Part shown: piece after piece, positions 1 to 8,704 of the stretch
How the letters are laid out: the number at the start of each line of letters is the position of its first letter
Position numbering within the stretch: position 1 is the first letter of the stretch
Source: Hyaloperonospora brassicae
Taxonomy: Eukaryota; Oomycota; Peronosporomycetes; Peronosporales; Peronosporaceae
Assembly: GCA_947650285.1 (NCBI GenBank)
Contig: CANTFL010001367.1
Coordinates: 1 to 11,271 of the forward strand
DNA: 11,271 nt
Direction: 5' to 3'
Notes under the pieces: generated by a model
Seen by the model: the letters and a program-made list of their open reading frames with translations, nothing else
What the model was told of the DNA's origin: nothing
Databases searched by the model: none
Program-made: the position numbers and the translations under genes

Positions 1-71
1 GACAATCACACGGCGATGAAGAGTCTACTTGCTTGCAACGCCACCGGGAAGGAAGCTTATACGCTGGAAAG

Positions 72-90
72 TCTCCACCTCTTCTTTTCC
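72..90 (+). other. Conserved pyrimidine tract, once per monomer
   Basis: Nineteen bases with a single purine (at 77), followed by 'aacacgtacacaaacag'. It is identical in 23 monomers. Monomers 16, 17, 21 and 22 have 'tttcc' for 'tctcc', and monomer 16 gains one T. The layout superficially resembles a 3' splice acceptor, but no exon or coding frame supports that. Confidence 0.4.
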
Positions 91-152
91 AACACGTACA
101 CAAACAGATCTCCTCCGTCTTGGCGCCGCGGATGCTCTCCAGGAGTTCGTGT

Positions 153-189
153 CGCTGCTGCTCGAGTGATACGCTACAGCACAGCAGCG
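153..189 (+). other. Small inverted repeat (8-bp stem, 21-nt loop), once per monomer
   Basis: Left arm CGCTGCTG (153-160) is the exact reverse complement of right arm CAGCAGCG (182-189) in monomer 1. The left arm is unchanged in all 27 monomers. The right arm has three states: CAGCAGCG (10 copies), CAGCAGTG (7) and CAGTAGCG (10). On a + strand transcript both changes would turn a G-C pair into G-U. The arms are CTG-rich, so chance pairing is easy, and no transcript is known from the sequence. Confidence 0.4.
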
Positions 190-201
190 TGGTGCAAAGC
201 A

Positions 202-213
202 AGGCAACGCAAC
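202..213. other. Central indel hotspot of the monomer (shown in monomer 1)
   Basis: Reference state 'ggcaacgcaacg' or 'ggcaatgcaacg'. Insertions occur here in five monomers: +3 in 3, +5 in 18 and 22, +4 in 20, +1 in 25. The inserted bases are TGCA- or ATT-like duplications of local sequence, consistent with slippage or imperfect junction repair. Confidence 0.6.
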
Positions 214-216
214 GTC

Positions 217-227
217 GGTTGGCAACC
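217..227. other. Invariant 11-bp palindrome GGTTGGCAACC, once per monomer
   Basis: Perfect dyad GGTTG-G-CAACC, present unchanged in all 27 complete monomers and sitting in a conserved block that runs from here to the second XhoI site and 'gaccatcattt' (to about offset 250). In an array where many sites vary this may mark a protein-binding site, but recent homogenisation alone can also keep a block invariant. Confidence 0.45.
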
Positions 228-413
228 AGCCACTCGAGACCATCATTTACGTAGCTCGCATCCACACTTCACGCAGTTTTCGCACCAAGAGAAATACGCG
301 CACGGCTTTGCAAGATACTTCAATGTCGTTTGCGGACCACCACAGTGCCAACGTGTACCGGATACCAGCGCATGCTAGAGAAGTAGTGGCCTCAGCTCTC
401 TCAAGCGGAAAGC

Positions 414-831
414 GACAATCACACGGCGATGAAGAGTCTACTTGCTTGCAACGCCACCGGAATTGAAGCTTGTACGCTGGAAAGTCTCCACCTCTTCTTT
501 TCCAACACGTACACAAACAGATCTCCTCCGTCTTGGCGCCGCGGATGCTCTCCAGGAGTTCGTGTCGCTGCTGCTCGAGTGATACGCTACAGCACAGCAG
601 CGTGGTGCAAAGCAAGGCAATGCAACGTCGGTTGGCAACCAGCCACTCGAGACCATCATTTACGTAGCTCGCATCCACACTTCGCGCAGTTTTCGCACCT
701 AGAGAAATACGCGCACGGCTTTGCAAGATACTTCAATGTCGTTTGCGGACCACCACAGTGCCAACGTGTCCCGGATACCAGCGCATGCTAGAGAAGTAGT
801 GGCCTCAGCTCTCTCAAGCGGATGAAAATGA
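414..831. repeat. Monomer 2 (418 bp, A type, extended tail)
   Basis: A-type with 'ggaattgaagcttgt', 'ggcaatgcaacg', 'cttcgcg' and 'cacctagag'. The 5-bp excess over 413 lies wholly in the tail, 'cggatgaaaatga' in place of 'cggaaagc' (819-831). The junction is of the 'ggcctc' to 'gatgaag' class. Confidence 0.95.
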
Positions 832-1248
832 GACAATCACACGGCGATGAAGAGTCTACTTGCTTGCAACGCCACCGGAAGTGAAGCTTGTACGCTGGAA
901 AGTCTCCACCTCTTCTTTTCCAACACGTACACAAACAGATCTCCTCCGTCTTGGCGCCGCGGATGATCTCCAGGAGTTCGTGTCGCTGCTGCTCGAGTCA
1001 ATACGCTACAGCACAGCAGTGTGGTGCAAAGCAAGGCAATATTGCAACGTCGGTTGGCAACCAGCCACTCGAGACCATCATTTGCGTAGCTCGCATACAC
1101 GCCTCATGCAGTTTTCGCGCCTACAGAAATACGCGCACGGCTTTGCAAGATACTTCAATGTCGTTTGCGGACCACCACAGTGCCAACGTGTCCCGGATGC
1201 CAGCGCATGCTAGAGAAGTAGTGGACTCAGCTCTCTCAAGCGGAATGC
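832..1248. repeat. Monomer 3 (417 bp, B type, hotspot insertion)
   Basis: First B-type monomer: 'gatgatctcc', 'gagtcaata', 'cagcagtg', 'tttgcg', 'catacacgcctcatg' and 'cgcctacag'. The extra 4 bp are one base in 'gagtcaata' and three in 'ggcaatattgcaacg' (about 1036-1047), the central indel hotspot. 'gaagtgaagctt' is unique to this copy. Confidence 0.95.
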
Positions 1249-1661
1249 GACAATCACACGGCGATCAAGAGTCTACTTGCTTGCAACGCCACCGGGAAGG
1301 AAGCTTATACGCTGGAAAGTCTCCACCTCTTCTTTTCCAACACGTACACAAACAGATCTCCTCCGTCTTGGCGCCGCGGATGATCTCCAGGAGTTCGTGT
1401 CGCTGCTGCTCGAGTGATACGCTACAGCACAGCAGTGTGGTGCAAAGCAAGGCAATGCAACGTCGGTTGGCAACCAGCCACTCGAGACCATCATTTGCGT
1501 AGCTCGCATACACGCTTCATGCAGTTTTCGCGCCTACAGAAATACGCGCACGGCTTTGCAAGATACTTCAATGTCGTTTGCGGACCACCACAGTGCCAAC
1601 GTGTCCCGGATGCCAGCGCATGCTAGAGAAGTAGTGGACTCAGCTCTCTCAAGAGGAAAGC
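1249..1661. repeat. Monomer 4 (413 bp, B type)
   Basis: B-type right half but with 'gagtgata' (the A-like length state) and 'catacacgcttcatg', intermediate between 'cgcctcatg' and 'cgcttcacg'. The tail is 'aagaggaaagc' with 'ggactcagc'. Confidence 0.95.
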
Positions 1662-2076
1662 GACAATCACACGGCGATCAAGAGTCTACTTGCTTGCAAC
1701 GCCACCGGGAATGGAAGCTTATACGCTCGAAAGTCTCCACCTCTTCTTTTCCAACACGTACACAAACAGATCTCCTCCGTCTTGGCGCCGCGGATGATCT
1801 CCAGGAGTTCGTGTCGCTGCTGCTCGAGTCAATACGCTACAGCACAGCAGTGTGGTGCAAAGCAAGGCAATGCAACGTCGGTTGGCAACCAGCCACTCGA
1901 GACCATCATTTGCGTAGCTCGCATCCACGCTTCACGCAGTTTTCGCGCCTACAGAAATACGCGCACGGCTTTGCAAGATACTTCAATGTCGTTTGCGGAC
2001 CACCACAGTGCCAACATGTCCCGGATGCCAGCGCATGCTAGAGAAGTAGTGGACTCCGCTCTCTCAAGAGGAAAGC
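1662..2076. repeat. Monomer 5 (415 bp, mixed B/A)
   Basis: 'gggaatggaagctta' and 'gagtcaata' each add one base. The right half is mixed: 'tttgcg' and 'cgcctacag' are B states, while 'catccacgcttcacg' is intermediate towards A. 'caacatgtcccgg' shows the CG to CA change also seen in monomers 6, 12 and 18. Confidence 0.95.
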
Positions 2077-2491
2077 GACAATCACACGGCGATCAAGAGT
2101 CTACTTGCTTGCAACGCCACCGGAATTGAAGCTTATACGCTGGAAAGTCTCCACCTCTTCTTTTCCAACACGTACACAAACAGATCTCCTCTGTCTTGGC
2201 GCCGCGGATGATCTCCAGGAGTTCGTGTCGCTGCTGCTCGAGTCAATACGCTACAGCACAGCAGTGTGGTGCAAAGCAAGGCAATGCAACGTCGGTTGGC
2301 AACCAGCCACTCGAGACCATCATTTGCGTAGCTCGCATACACGCCTCATGCAGTTTTCGCGCCTACAGAAATACGCGCACAGCTTTGCAAGATACTTCAA
2401 TGTCGTTTGCGGACCACCACAGTGCCAACATGCCCCGGATGCCAGCATATGCTAGAGATGTAGTGGACTACAGCTCTCTCAAGCGGAAAGC
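2077..2491. repeat. Monomer 6 (415 bp, B type, higher-order position 1)
   Basis: Rare states shared with monomers 12 and 18 are 'cgcacagc' and 'caacatgccccgg'. 'gcatatgctagagatgtag' is shared only with monomer 18. 'ggactacagc' carries a one-base insertion, and 'gagtcaata' supplies the other extra base. Confidence 0.95.
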
Positions 2492-2904
2492 GACAATCAC
2501 ACGGCGATCAAGAGTCTACTTGCTTGCAACGCCACCGGGAAGGAAGCTTATACGCTCGAAAGTCTCCACCTCTTCTTTTCCAACACGTACACAAACAGAT
2601 CTCCTCCGTCATGGCGCCGCGGATGATCTCCAGGAGTTCGTGTCGCTGCTGCTCGAGTGATACGCTACAGCACAGTAGCGTGGTGCAAAGCAAGGCAACG
2701 CAACGTCGGTTGGCAACCAGCCACTCGAGACCATCATTTACGTAGCTCGCATCCACACTTCACGCAGTTTTCGCACCAAGAGAAATACGCGCACGGCTTT
2801 GCAAGATACTTCAATGTCGTTTGCGGACAACCACAGTGCCAACGTGTACTGGATACCAGCTCATGCTAGAGAAGTAGTGGACTCCGCTCTCTCAAGAGGA
2901 AAGC
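2492..2904. repeat. Monomer 7 (413 bp, A type, higher-order position 2)
   Basis: Carries 'gtcatggcgcc' (2608-2618), a state found only here and, in part, in monomers 13 and 19. It also has 'cagtagcg', 'gcggacaacc' and 'gtactggat'. Right half is A type. Confidence 0.95.
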
Positions 2905-3319
2905 GACAATCACACGGCGATCAAGAGTCTACTTGCTTGCAACGCCACCGGGAATGGAAGCTTATACGCTCGAAAGTCTCCACCTCTTCTTTTCCAACAC
3001 GTACACAAACAGATCTCCTCCGTCTTGGCGCCGCGGATGATCTCCAGGAGTTCGTGTCGCTGCTGCTCGAGTCGATACGCTACAGCACAGCAGCGTGGTG
3101 CAAAGCAAGGCAACGCAACGTCGGTTGGCAACCAGCCACTCGAGACCATCATTTGCGTAGCTCGCATCCACGCTTCACGCAGTTTTCGCACCAAGAGAAA
3201 TACGCGCACGGCTTTGCAAGATACTTCAATGTCGTTTGCGGACCACCACAGTGCCAACGTGTACCGGATACCAGCTCATGCTAGAGAAGTAGTGGACTCC
3301 GCTCTCTCAAGAGGAAAGC
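2905..3319. repeat. Monomer 8 (415 bp, mixed)
   Basis: The left half equals monomer 5 or 11 at the typed sites ('gggaatggaag', 'cgaaag', 'gatgatctcc'). The right half is a hybrid: 'tttgcg' (B) with 'catccacgcttcacg' and 'caccaagag' (A). One extra base each comes from 'gggaatgg' and 'gagtcgata'. Confidence 0.95.
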
Positions 3320-3732
3320 GACAATCACACGGCGATCAAGAGTCTACTTGCTTGCAACGCCACCGGAATTGAAGCTTATACGCTCGAAAGTCTCCACCTC
3401 TTCTTTTCCAACACGTACACAAACAGATCTCCTCCGTCTTGGCGCCGCGGATGCTCTCCAGGAGTTCGTGTCGCTGCTGCTCGAGTGATACGCTACAGCA
3501 CAGTAGCGTGGTGCATAGCAAGGCAATGCAACGTCGGTTGGCAACCAGCCACTCGAGACCATCATTTACGTAGCTCGCATCCACACTTCACGCAGTTTTC
3601 GCACCTAGAGAAATACGCGCACGGCTTTGCAAGATACTTCAATGTCGTTTGCGGACCACCACAGTGCCAACGTGTACTGGATACCAGCGCATGCTAGAGA
3701 AGTAGTGGCCTCAGCTCTCTCAAGCGGAATGA
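3320..3732. repeat. Monomer 9 (413 bp, A type)
   Basis: Has 'ggaattgaag', 'cagtagcg', 'ggtgcatag' (shared only with monomers 15 and 18), 'cacctagag' and 'gtactggatacc'. It ends 'ggcctc...cggaatga', a tail shared with monomers 15 and 20. Confidence 0.95.
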
Positions 3733-4146
3733 GACAATCACACGGCGATGAAGAGTCTACTTGCTTGCAACGCCACCGGGAAGGAAGCTTGTACGCTGGA
3801 AAGTCTCCACCTCTTCTTTTCCAACACGTACACAAACAGATCTCCTCTGTCTTGGCGCCGCGGATGATCTCCAGGAGTTCGTGTCGCTGCTGCTCGAGTC
3901 AATACGCTACAGCACAGCAGTGTGGTGCAAAGCAAGGCAATGCAACGTCGGTTGGCAACCAGCCACTCGAGACCATCATTTGCGTAGCTCGCATACACGC
4001 CTCATGCAGTTTTCGCGCCTACAGAAATACGCGCACGGCTTTGCAAGATACTTCAATGTCGTTTGCGGACCACCACAGTGCCAACGTGTCCCGGATGCCA
4101 GCGCATGCTAGAGAAGTAGTGGACTCAGCTCTCTCAAGCGGAAAGC
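3733..4146. repeat. Monomer 10 (414 bp, B type)
   Basis: 'gatgaag' start after a 'ggcctc' junction, 'tcctctgtc', 'gagtcaata' and the full B right half ('tttgcg', 'catacacgcctcatg', 'cgcctacag'). It ends 'ggactcagc...cggaaagc'. Confidence 0.95.
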
Positions 4147-4560
4147 GACAATCACACGGCGATCAAGAGTCTACTTGCTTGCAACGCCACCGGGAATGGA
4201 AGCTTATACGCTCGAAAGTCTCCACCTCTTCTTTTCCAACACGTACACAAACAGATCTCCTCCGTCTTGGCGCCGCGGATGATCTCCAGGAGTTCGTGTC
4301 GCTGCTGCTCGAGTGATACGCTACAGCACAGCAGCGTGGTGCAAAGCAAGGCAACGCAACGTCGGTTGGCAACCAGCCACTCGAGACCATCATTTACGTA
4401 GCTCGCATCCACACTTCACGCAGTTTTCGCACCAAGAGAAATACGCGCACGGCTTTGCAAGATACTTCAATGTCGTTTGCGGACCACCACAGTGCCAACG
4501 TGTCCCGGATACCAGCGCATGCTAGAGAAGTAGTGGCCTCAGCTCTCTCAAGAGGAAAGC
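4147..4560. repeat. Monomer 11 (414 bp, A type, exceptional junction)
   Basis: 'gggaatggaag' adds one base. It is the only monomer that combines a 'ggcctc' end with an 'aagagg' tail and is followed by 'gatcaag' in the next copy. It is thus the sole break in the otherwise strict cross-boundary linkage. Confidence 0.95.
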
Positions 4561-4974
4561 GACAATCACACGGCGATCAAGAGTCTACTTGCTTGCAACG
4601 CCACCGGAATTGAAGCTTATACGCTGGAAAGTCTCCACCTCTTCTTTTCCAACACGTACACAAACAGATCTCCTCTGTCTTGGCGCCGCGGATGATCTCC
4701 AGGAGTTCGTGTCGCTGCTGCTCGAGTCGATACGCTACAGCACAGCAGTGTGGTGCAAAGCAAGGCAATGCAACGTCGGTTGGCAACCAGCCACTCGAGA
4801 CCATCATTTGCGTAGCTCGCATACACGCCTCATGCAGTTTTCGCGCCTACAGAAATACGCGCACAGCTTTGCAAGATACTTCAATGTCGTTTGCGGACCA
4901 CCACAGTGCCAACATGCCCCGGATGCCAGCACATGCTAGAGAAGTAGTGGACTCAGCTCTCTCAAGCGGAAACC
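4561..4974. repeat. Monomer 12 (414 bp, B type, higher-order position 1)
   Basis: Near twin of monomer 6: 'tcctctgtc', 'cgcacagc', 'caacatgccccgg'. It differs by 'gagtcgata', 'gcacatgct', 'gagaagtag', 'ggactcagc' and the tail 'aaacc', the last shared with monomer 18. Confidence 0.95.
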
Positions 4975-5387
4975 GACAATCACACGGCGATCAAGAGTCT
5001 ACTTGCTTGCAACGCCACCGGGAAGGAAGCTTATACGCTGGAAAGTCTCCACCTCTTCTTTTCCAACACGTACACAAACAGATCTCCTCCGTCATGGCGC
5101 CGCGGATGATCTCCAGGAGTTCGTGTCGCTGCTGCTCGAGTGATACGCTACAGCACAGTAGCGTGGTGCAAAGCAAGGCAACGCAACGTCGGTTGGCAAC
5201 CAGCCACTCGAGACCATCATTTACGTAGCTCGCATCCACACTTCACGCAGTTTTCGCACCAAGAGAAATACGCGCACGGCTTTGCAAGATACTTCAATGT
5301 CGTTTGCGGAGAACCACAGTGCCAACGTGTCCCGGATACCAGCTCATGCTAGAGAAGTAGTGGACTCCGCTCTCTCAAGAGGAAAGC
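4975..5387. repeat. Monomer 13 (413 bp, A type, higher-order position 2)
   Basis: Twin of monomer 7 through 'gtcatggcgcc' and 'cagtagcg'. It differs in having 'ctggaaag', 'gcggagaacc' (shared with monomer 19) and 'gtcccggatacc'. Confidence 0.95.
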
Positions 5388-5801
5388 GACAATCACACGG
5401 CGATCAAGAGTCTACTTGCTTGCAACGCCACCGGAATTGAAGCTTATACGCTGGAAAGTCTCCACCTCTTCTTTTCCAACACGTACACAAACAGATCTCC
5501 TCCGTCTTGGCGCCGCGGATGCTCTCCAGGAGTTCGTGTCGCTGCTGCTCGAGTCGATACGCTACAGCACAGTAGCGTGGTGCAAAGCAAGGCAACGCAA
5601 CGTCGGTTGGCAACCAGCCACTCGAGACCATCATTTACGTAGCTCGCATCCACACTTCACGCAGTTTTCGCACCTAGAGAAATACGCGCACGGCTTTGCA
5701 AGATACTTCAATGTCGTTTGCGGACCACCACAGTGCCAACGTGTACTGGATACCAGCTCATGCTAGAGAAGTAGTGGACTCAGCTCTCTCAAGCGGAAAG
5801 C
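5388..5801. repeat. Monomer 14 (414 bp, A type)
   Basis: 'ggaattgaag', 'gatgctctcc', 'gagtcgata' (the extra base), 'cagtagcg', 'cacctagag' and 'gtactggatacc'. It has no counterpart in the third higher-order copy. Confidence 0.95.
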
Positions 5802-6214
5802 GACAATCACACGGCGATCAAGAGTCTACTTGCTTGCAACGCCACCGGAATTGAAGCTTATACGCTGGAAAGTCTCCACCTCTTCTTTTCCAACACGTAC
5901 ACAAACAGATCTCCTCAGGCTTGGCGCCGCGGATGCTCTCCAGGAGTTCGTGTCGCTGCTGCTCGAGTGATACGCTACAGCACAGTAGCGTGGTGCATAG
6001 CAAGGCAATGCAACGGCGGTTGGCAACCAGCCACTCGAGACCATCATTTACGTAGCTCGCATCCACACTTCGCGCAGTTTTCGCACCTACAGAAATACGC
6101 GCACGGCTTTGCAAGATACTTCAATGTCGTTTGCGGACCACTACTGTGCCAACGTGTACTGGATACCAGCACATGCTAGAGAAGTAGTGGCCTCAGCTCT
6201 CTCAAGCGGAATGA
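5802..6214. repeat. Monomer 15 (413 bp, A type)
   Basis: Carries 'cctcaggc' in place of 'cctccgtc' (also in monomers 18 and 20), 'ggtgcatag', a unique 'caacggcgg', 'cacctacag', 'ccactactgtg' and 'gcacatgct'. It ends 'ggcctc...aatga'. Confidence 0.95.
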
Positions 6215-6628
6215 GACAATCACACGGCGATGAAGAGTCTACTTGCTTGCAATGCCACCGGAATGGAAGCTTGTACGCTGGAAAGTTTCCACCTCTTCTT
6301 TTTCCAACACGTACACAAACAGATCTCCTCCGTCTTGGCGCCGCGGATGCTCTCCAGGAGTTCGTGTCGCTGCTGCTCGAGTGATACGCTACAGCACAGC
6401 AGCGTGGTGCAAAGCAAGGCAACGCAACGTCGGTTGGCAACCAGCCACTCGAGACCATCATTTACGTAGCTCGCATCCACACTTCACGCAGTTTTCGCGC
6501 CAAGAGAAATACGCGCACGGCTTTGCAAGATACTTCAACGTCGTTTGCGGACCACCACAGTGCCAACGTGTCCCGGATGCCAGCGCATGCTAGAGAAGTA
6601 GTGGACTCCGCTCTCTCAAGAGGAAAGC
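6215..6628. repeat. Monomer 16 (414 bp, A type)
   Basis: Unique 'gcaatgccacc', a T-run lengthened by one in the pyrimidine tract (about 6297-6303), 'aagtttcc', 'tcgcgccaag' and 'caacgtcg' in place of 'caatgtcg'. It resembles monomer 21. Confidence 0.95.
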
Positions 6629-7042
6629 GACAATCACACGGCGATCAAGAGTCTACTTGCTTGCAACGCCACCGGAATGGAAGCTTGTACGCTACAAAAG
6701 TTTCCACCTCTTCTTTTCCAACACGTACACAAACAGATCTCCTCTGTCTTGGCGCCGCGGATGATCTCCAGGAGTTCGTGTCGCTGCTGCTCGAGTGATA
6801 CGCTACAGCACAGTAGCGTGGTGCAAAGCAAGGCAACGCAACGTCGGTTGGCAACCAGCCACTCGAGACCATCATTTACGTAGCTCGCATCCACACTTCA
6901 CGCAGTTTTCGCACCAAGAGAAATACGCGCACGGCTTTGCAAGATACTTCAATGTCGTTTGCGGACAACCACAGTGCCAACGTGTACTGGATACCAGCTC
7001 ATGCTAGAGAAGTAGTGGACTCCGCTCTCTCAAGAGGAAAGC
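6629..7042. repeat. Monomer 17 (414 bp, A type)
   Basis: 'gctacaaaagtttcc' adds one base and parallels 'gctacgaaagtttcc' in monomer 22. The right half matches monomer 7 at 'gcggacaacc' and 'gtactggat'. Confidence 0.95.
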
Positions 7043-7460
7043 GACAATCACACGGCGATCAAGAGTCTACTTGCTTGCAACGCCACCGGAATTGAAGCTT
7101 ATACGCTGGAAAGTCTCCACCTCTTCTTTTCCAACACGTACACAAACAGATCTCCTCAGGCTTGGCGCCGCGGATGCTCTCCAGGAGTTCGTGTCGCTGC
7201 TGCTCGAGTGATACGCTACAGCACAGTAGCGTGGTGCATAGCAAGGCAATGCATTGCAACGTCGGTTGGCAACCAGCCACTCGAGACCATCATTTGCGTA
7301 GCTCGCATACACGCCTCATGCAGTTTTCGCGCCTACAGAAATACGCGCACAGCTTTGCAAGATACTTCAATGTCGTTTGCGGACCACCACAGTGCCAACA
7401 TGCCCCGGATGCCAGCATATGCTAGAGATGTAGTGGACACAGCTCTCTCAAGCGGAAACC
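7043..7460. repeat. Monomer 18 (418 bp, chimera)
   Basis: The left half matches monomers 15/20 ('cctcaggc', 'gatgctctcc', 'cagtagcg', and 'gtgcatag' as in 15). The right half is B type and matches monomers 6/12 ('cgcacagc', 'caacatgccccgg', 'gcatatgct'). The switch lies at the 5-bp insertion 'ggcaatgcattgcaacg' (7245-7261). Confidence 0.95.
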
Positions 7461-7874
7461 GACAATCACACGGCGATCAAGAGTCTACTTGCTTGCAACG
7501 CCACCGGGAAGGAAGCTTATACGCTCGAAAGTCTCCACCTCTTCTTTTCCAACACGTACACAAACAGATCTCCTCCGTCATGGTGCCGCGGATGATCTCC
7601 AGGAGTTCGTGTCGCTGCTGCTCGAGTCAATACGCTACAGCACAGTAGCGTGGTGCAAAGCAAGGCAACGCAACGTCGGTTGGCAACCAGCCACTCGAGA
7701 CCATCATTTACGTAGCTCGCATCCACACTTCACGCAGTTTTCGCACCAAGAGAAATACGCGCACGGCTTTGCAAGATACTTCAATGTCGTTTGCGGAGAA
7801 CCACAGTGCCAGCGTGTACTGGATACCAGCTCATGCTAGAGAAGTAGTGGACTCCGCTCTCTCAAGAGGAAAGC
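7461..7874. repeat. Monomer 19 (414 bp, A type, higher-order position 2)
   Basis: 'gtcatggtgcc' combines the ATGG state of monomers 7/13 with a unique loss of the GGCGCC site. It also has 'gagtcaata', 'cagtagcg', 'gcggagaacc' and a unique 'gccagcgtgtactgg'. Confidence 0.95.
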
Positions 7875-8291
7875 GACAATCACACGGCGATCAAGAGTCT
7901 ACTTGCTTGCAACGCCACCGGAATTGAAGCTTATACGCTGGAAAGTCTCCACCTCTTCTTTTCCAACACGTACACAAACAGATCTCCTCAGGCTTGGCGC
8001 CGCGGATGCTCTCCAGGAGTTCGTGTCGCTGCTGCTCGAGTGATACGCTACAGCACAGTAGCGTGGTGCAAAGCAAGGCAATGCATGCAACGTCGGTTGG
8101 CAACCAGCCACTCGAGACCATCATTTACGTAGCTCGCATCCACACTTCACGCAGTTTTCGCACCTACAGAAATACGCGCACGGCTTTGCAAGATACTTCA
8201 ATGTCGTTTGCGGACCACCACTGTGCCAACGTGTACTGGATACCAGCACATGCTAGAGAAGTAGTGGCCTCAGCTCTCTCAAGCGGAATGA
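7875..8291. repeat. Monomer 20 (417 bp, A type, hotspot insertion)
   Basis: Twin of monomer 15 ('cctcaggc', 'cacctacag', 'ctgtgcc', 'gcacatgct', tail 'aatga'). It has a 4-bp TGCA duplication in 'ggcaatgcatgcaacg' (8077-8092) that accounts for its whole length excess. Confidence 0.95.
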
Positions 8292-8704
8292 GACAATCAC
8301 ACGGCGATGAAGAGTCTACTTGCTTGCAACGCCACCGGGAAGGAAGCTTGTACGCTGGAAAGTTTCCACCTCTTCTTTTCCAACACGTACACAAACAGAT
8401 CTCCTCCGTCTTGGCGCCGCGGATGCTCTCCAGGAGTTCGTGTCGCTGCTGCTCGAGTGATACGCTACAGCACAGCAGCGTGGTGCAAAGCAAGGCAACG
8501 CAACGTCGGTTGGCAACCAGCCACTCGAGACCATCATTTACGTAGCTCGCATCCACACTTCACGCAGTTTTCGCGCCAAGAGAAATACGCGCACGGCTTT
8601 GCAAGATACTTCAATGTCGTTTGCGGACCACCACAGTGCCAACGTGTCCCGGATGCCAGCGCATGCTAGAGAAGTAGTGGACTCCGCTCTCTCAAGAGGA
8701 AAGC
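8292..8704. repeat. Monomer 21 (413 bp, A type)
   Basis: Twin of monomer 16 ('aagtttcc', 'tcgcgccaag', 'gtcccggatgcc', 'ggactccgc') but without its extra T and with 'gggaaggaagcttgt'. Confidence 0.95.

Larger units (their letters stand above)
1..413. repeat. Monomer 1 (413 bp, A type)
   Basis: Used as the reference for offsets. It has 'gatgaag', 'gggaaggaagctta', 'gatgctctcc', 'gagtgata', 'cagcagcg', 'ggcaacgcaacg', 'tttacg', 'catccacacttcacg', 'caccaagag', 'gtaccggatacc', 'gcgcatgc' and a 'ggcctc' end. The 'gatgaag' state implies that the unseen preceding monomer also ended in 'ggcctc'. Confidence 0.95.
2077..4560. repeat. Higher-order repeat copy 1 (monomers 6-11)
   Basis: Six monomers, 2484 bp. 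It opens with a B-type monomer carrying 'caacatgccccgg' and 'cgcacagc'. The next monomer has 'gtcatggcgcc' where most others have 'gtcttggcgcc'. The fourth (monomer 9) has 'ggtgcatag' and 'gtactggat' and ends in a 'ggcctc' junction followed by a 'gatgaag' monomer. The same order recurs in the next copy, shifted by 2.48 kb. The phase of the higher-order unit is arbitrary, and similarity is clearest for positions 1, 2 and 4. Confidence 0.75.
4561..7042. repeat. Higher-order repeat copy 2 (monomers 12-17)
   Basis: Six monomers, 2482 bp. Monomer 12 matches monomer 6 at its rare variants ('caacatgccccgg', 'cgcacagc'), and monomer 13 matches monomer 7 ('gtcatgg'). Monomer 15 matches monomer 9 ('gtgcatag', 'gtactgg', tail 'aatga'). 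Monomer 16, like monomer 10, follows a 'ggcctc' junction and has 'gatgaag'. Diagnostic pairs are 2483-2484 bp apart. The rank-5 and rank-6 monomers (16-17) are less like 10-11 than they are like monomers 21-22 of the next copy. Confidence 0.75.

Noticed and set aside
72..107. 3' splice site (pyrimidine tract followed by 'cacaaacag')
   Set aside because: No matching donor, no coding frame beginning after it, and the context is satellite DNA.
121..155. Possible tRNA or RNA polymerase III promoter: 'tggcgccgcgg' like an A box and 'gttcgtgtc' like a B box
   Set aside because: Both have mismatches, the spacing is only about 16 bp, and no cloverleaf can be formed.
311..375. CENP-B box-like match on the minus strand around 'cccggataccagcgc'
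   Set aside because: Only the CCCG and one T agree. The TTCG half is missing, so it is not a credible CENP-B box.
1..413. Repeated RNA gene unit such as 5S rRNA, spliced-leader RNA or snRNA
   Set aside because: No 5S internal control region, no spliced-leader exon that I know, and no Sm-site motif were found on either strand.
1..413. Monomer as an internal dimer of about 206 bp (the two indel hotspots are about 205 bp apart)
   Set aside because: By eye the two halves share only short words such as 'gcaacg' and 'ctcgag' and no alignable similarity.
3627..4316. 229-codon + frame and the other 65-183-codon frames on both strands
   Set aside because: All are copies of the same few monomer frames, interrupted differently by indels of 1, 3, 4, 5 or 8 bp and by the 413-bp period. 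There is no consistent start, ribosome-site or codon signal.
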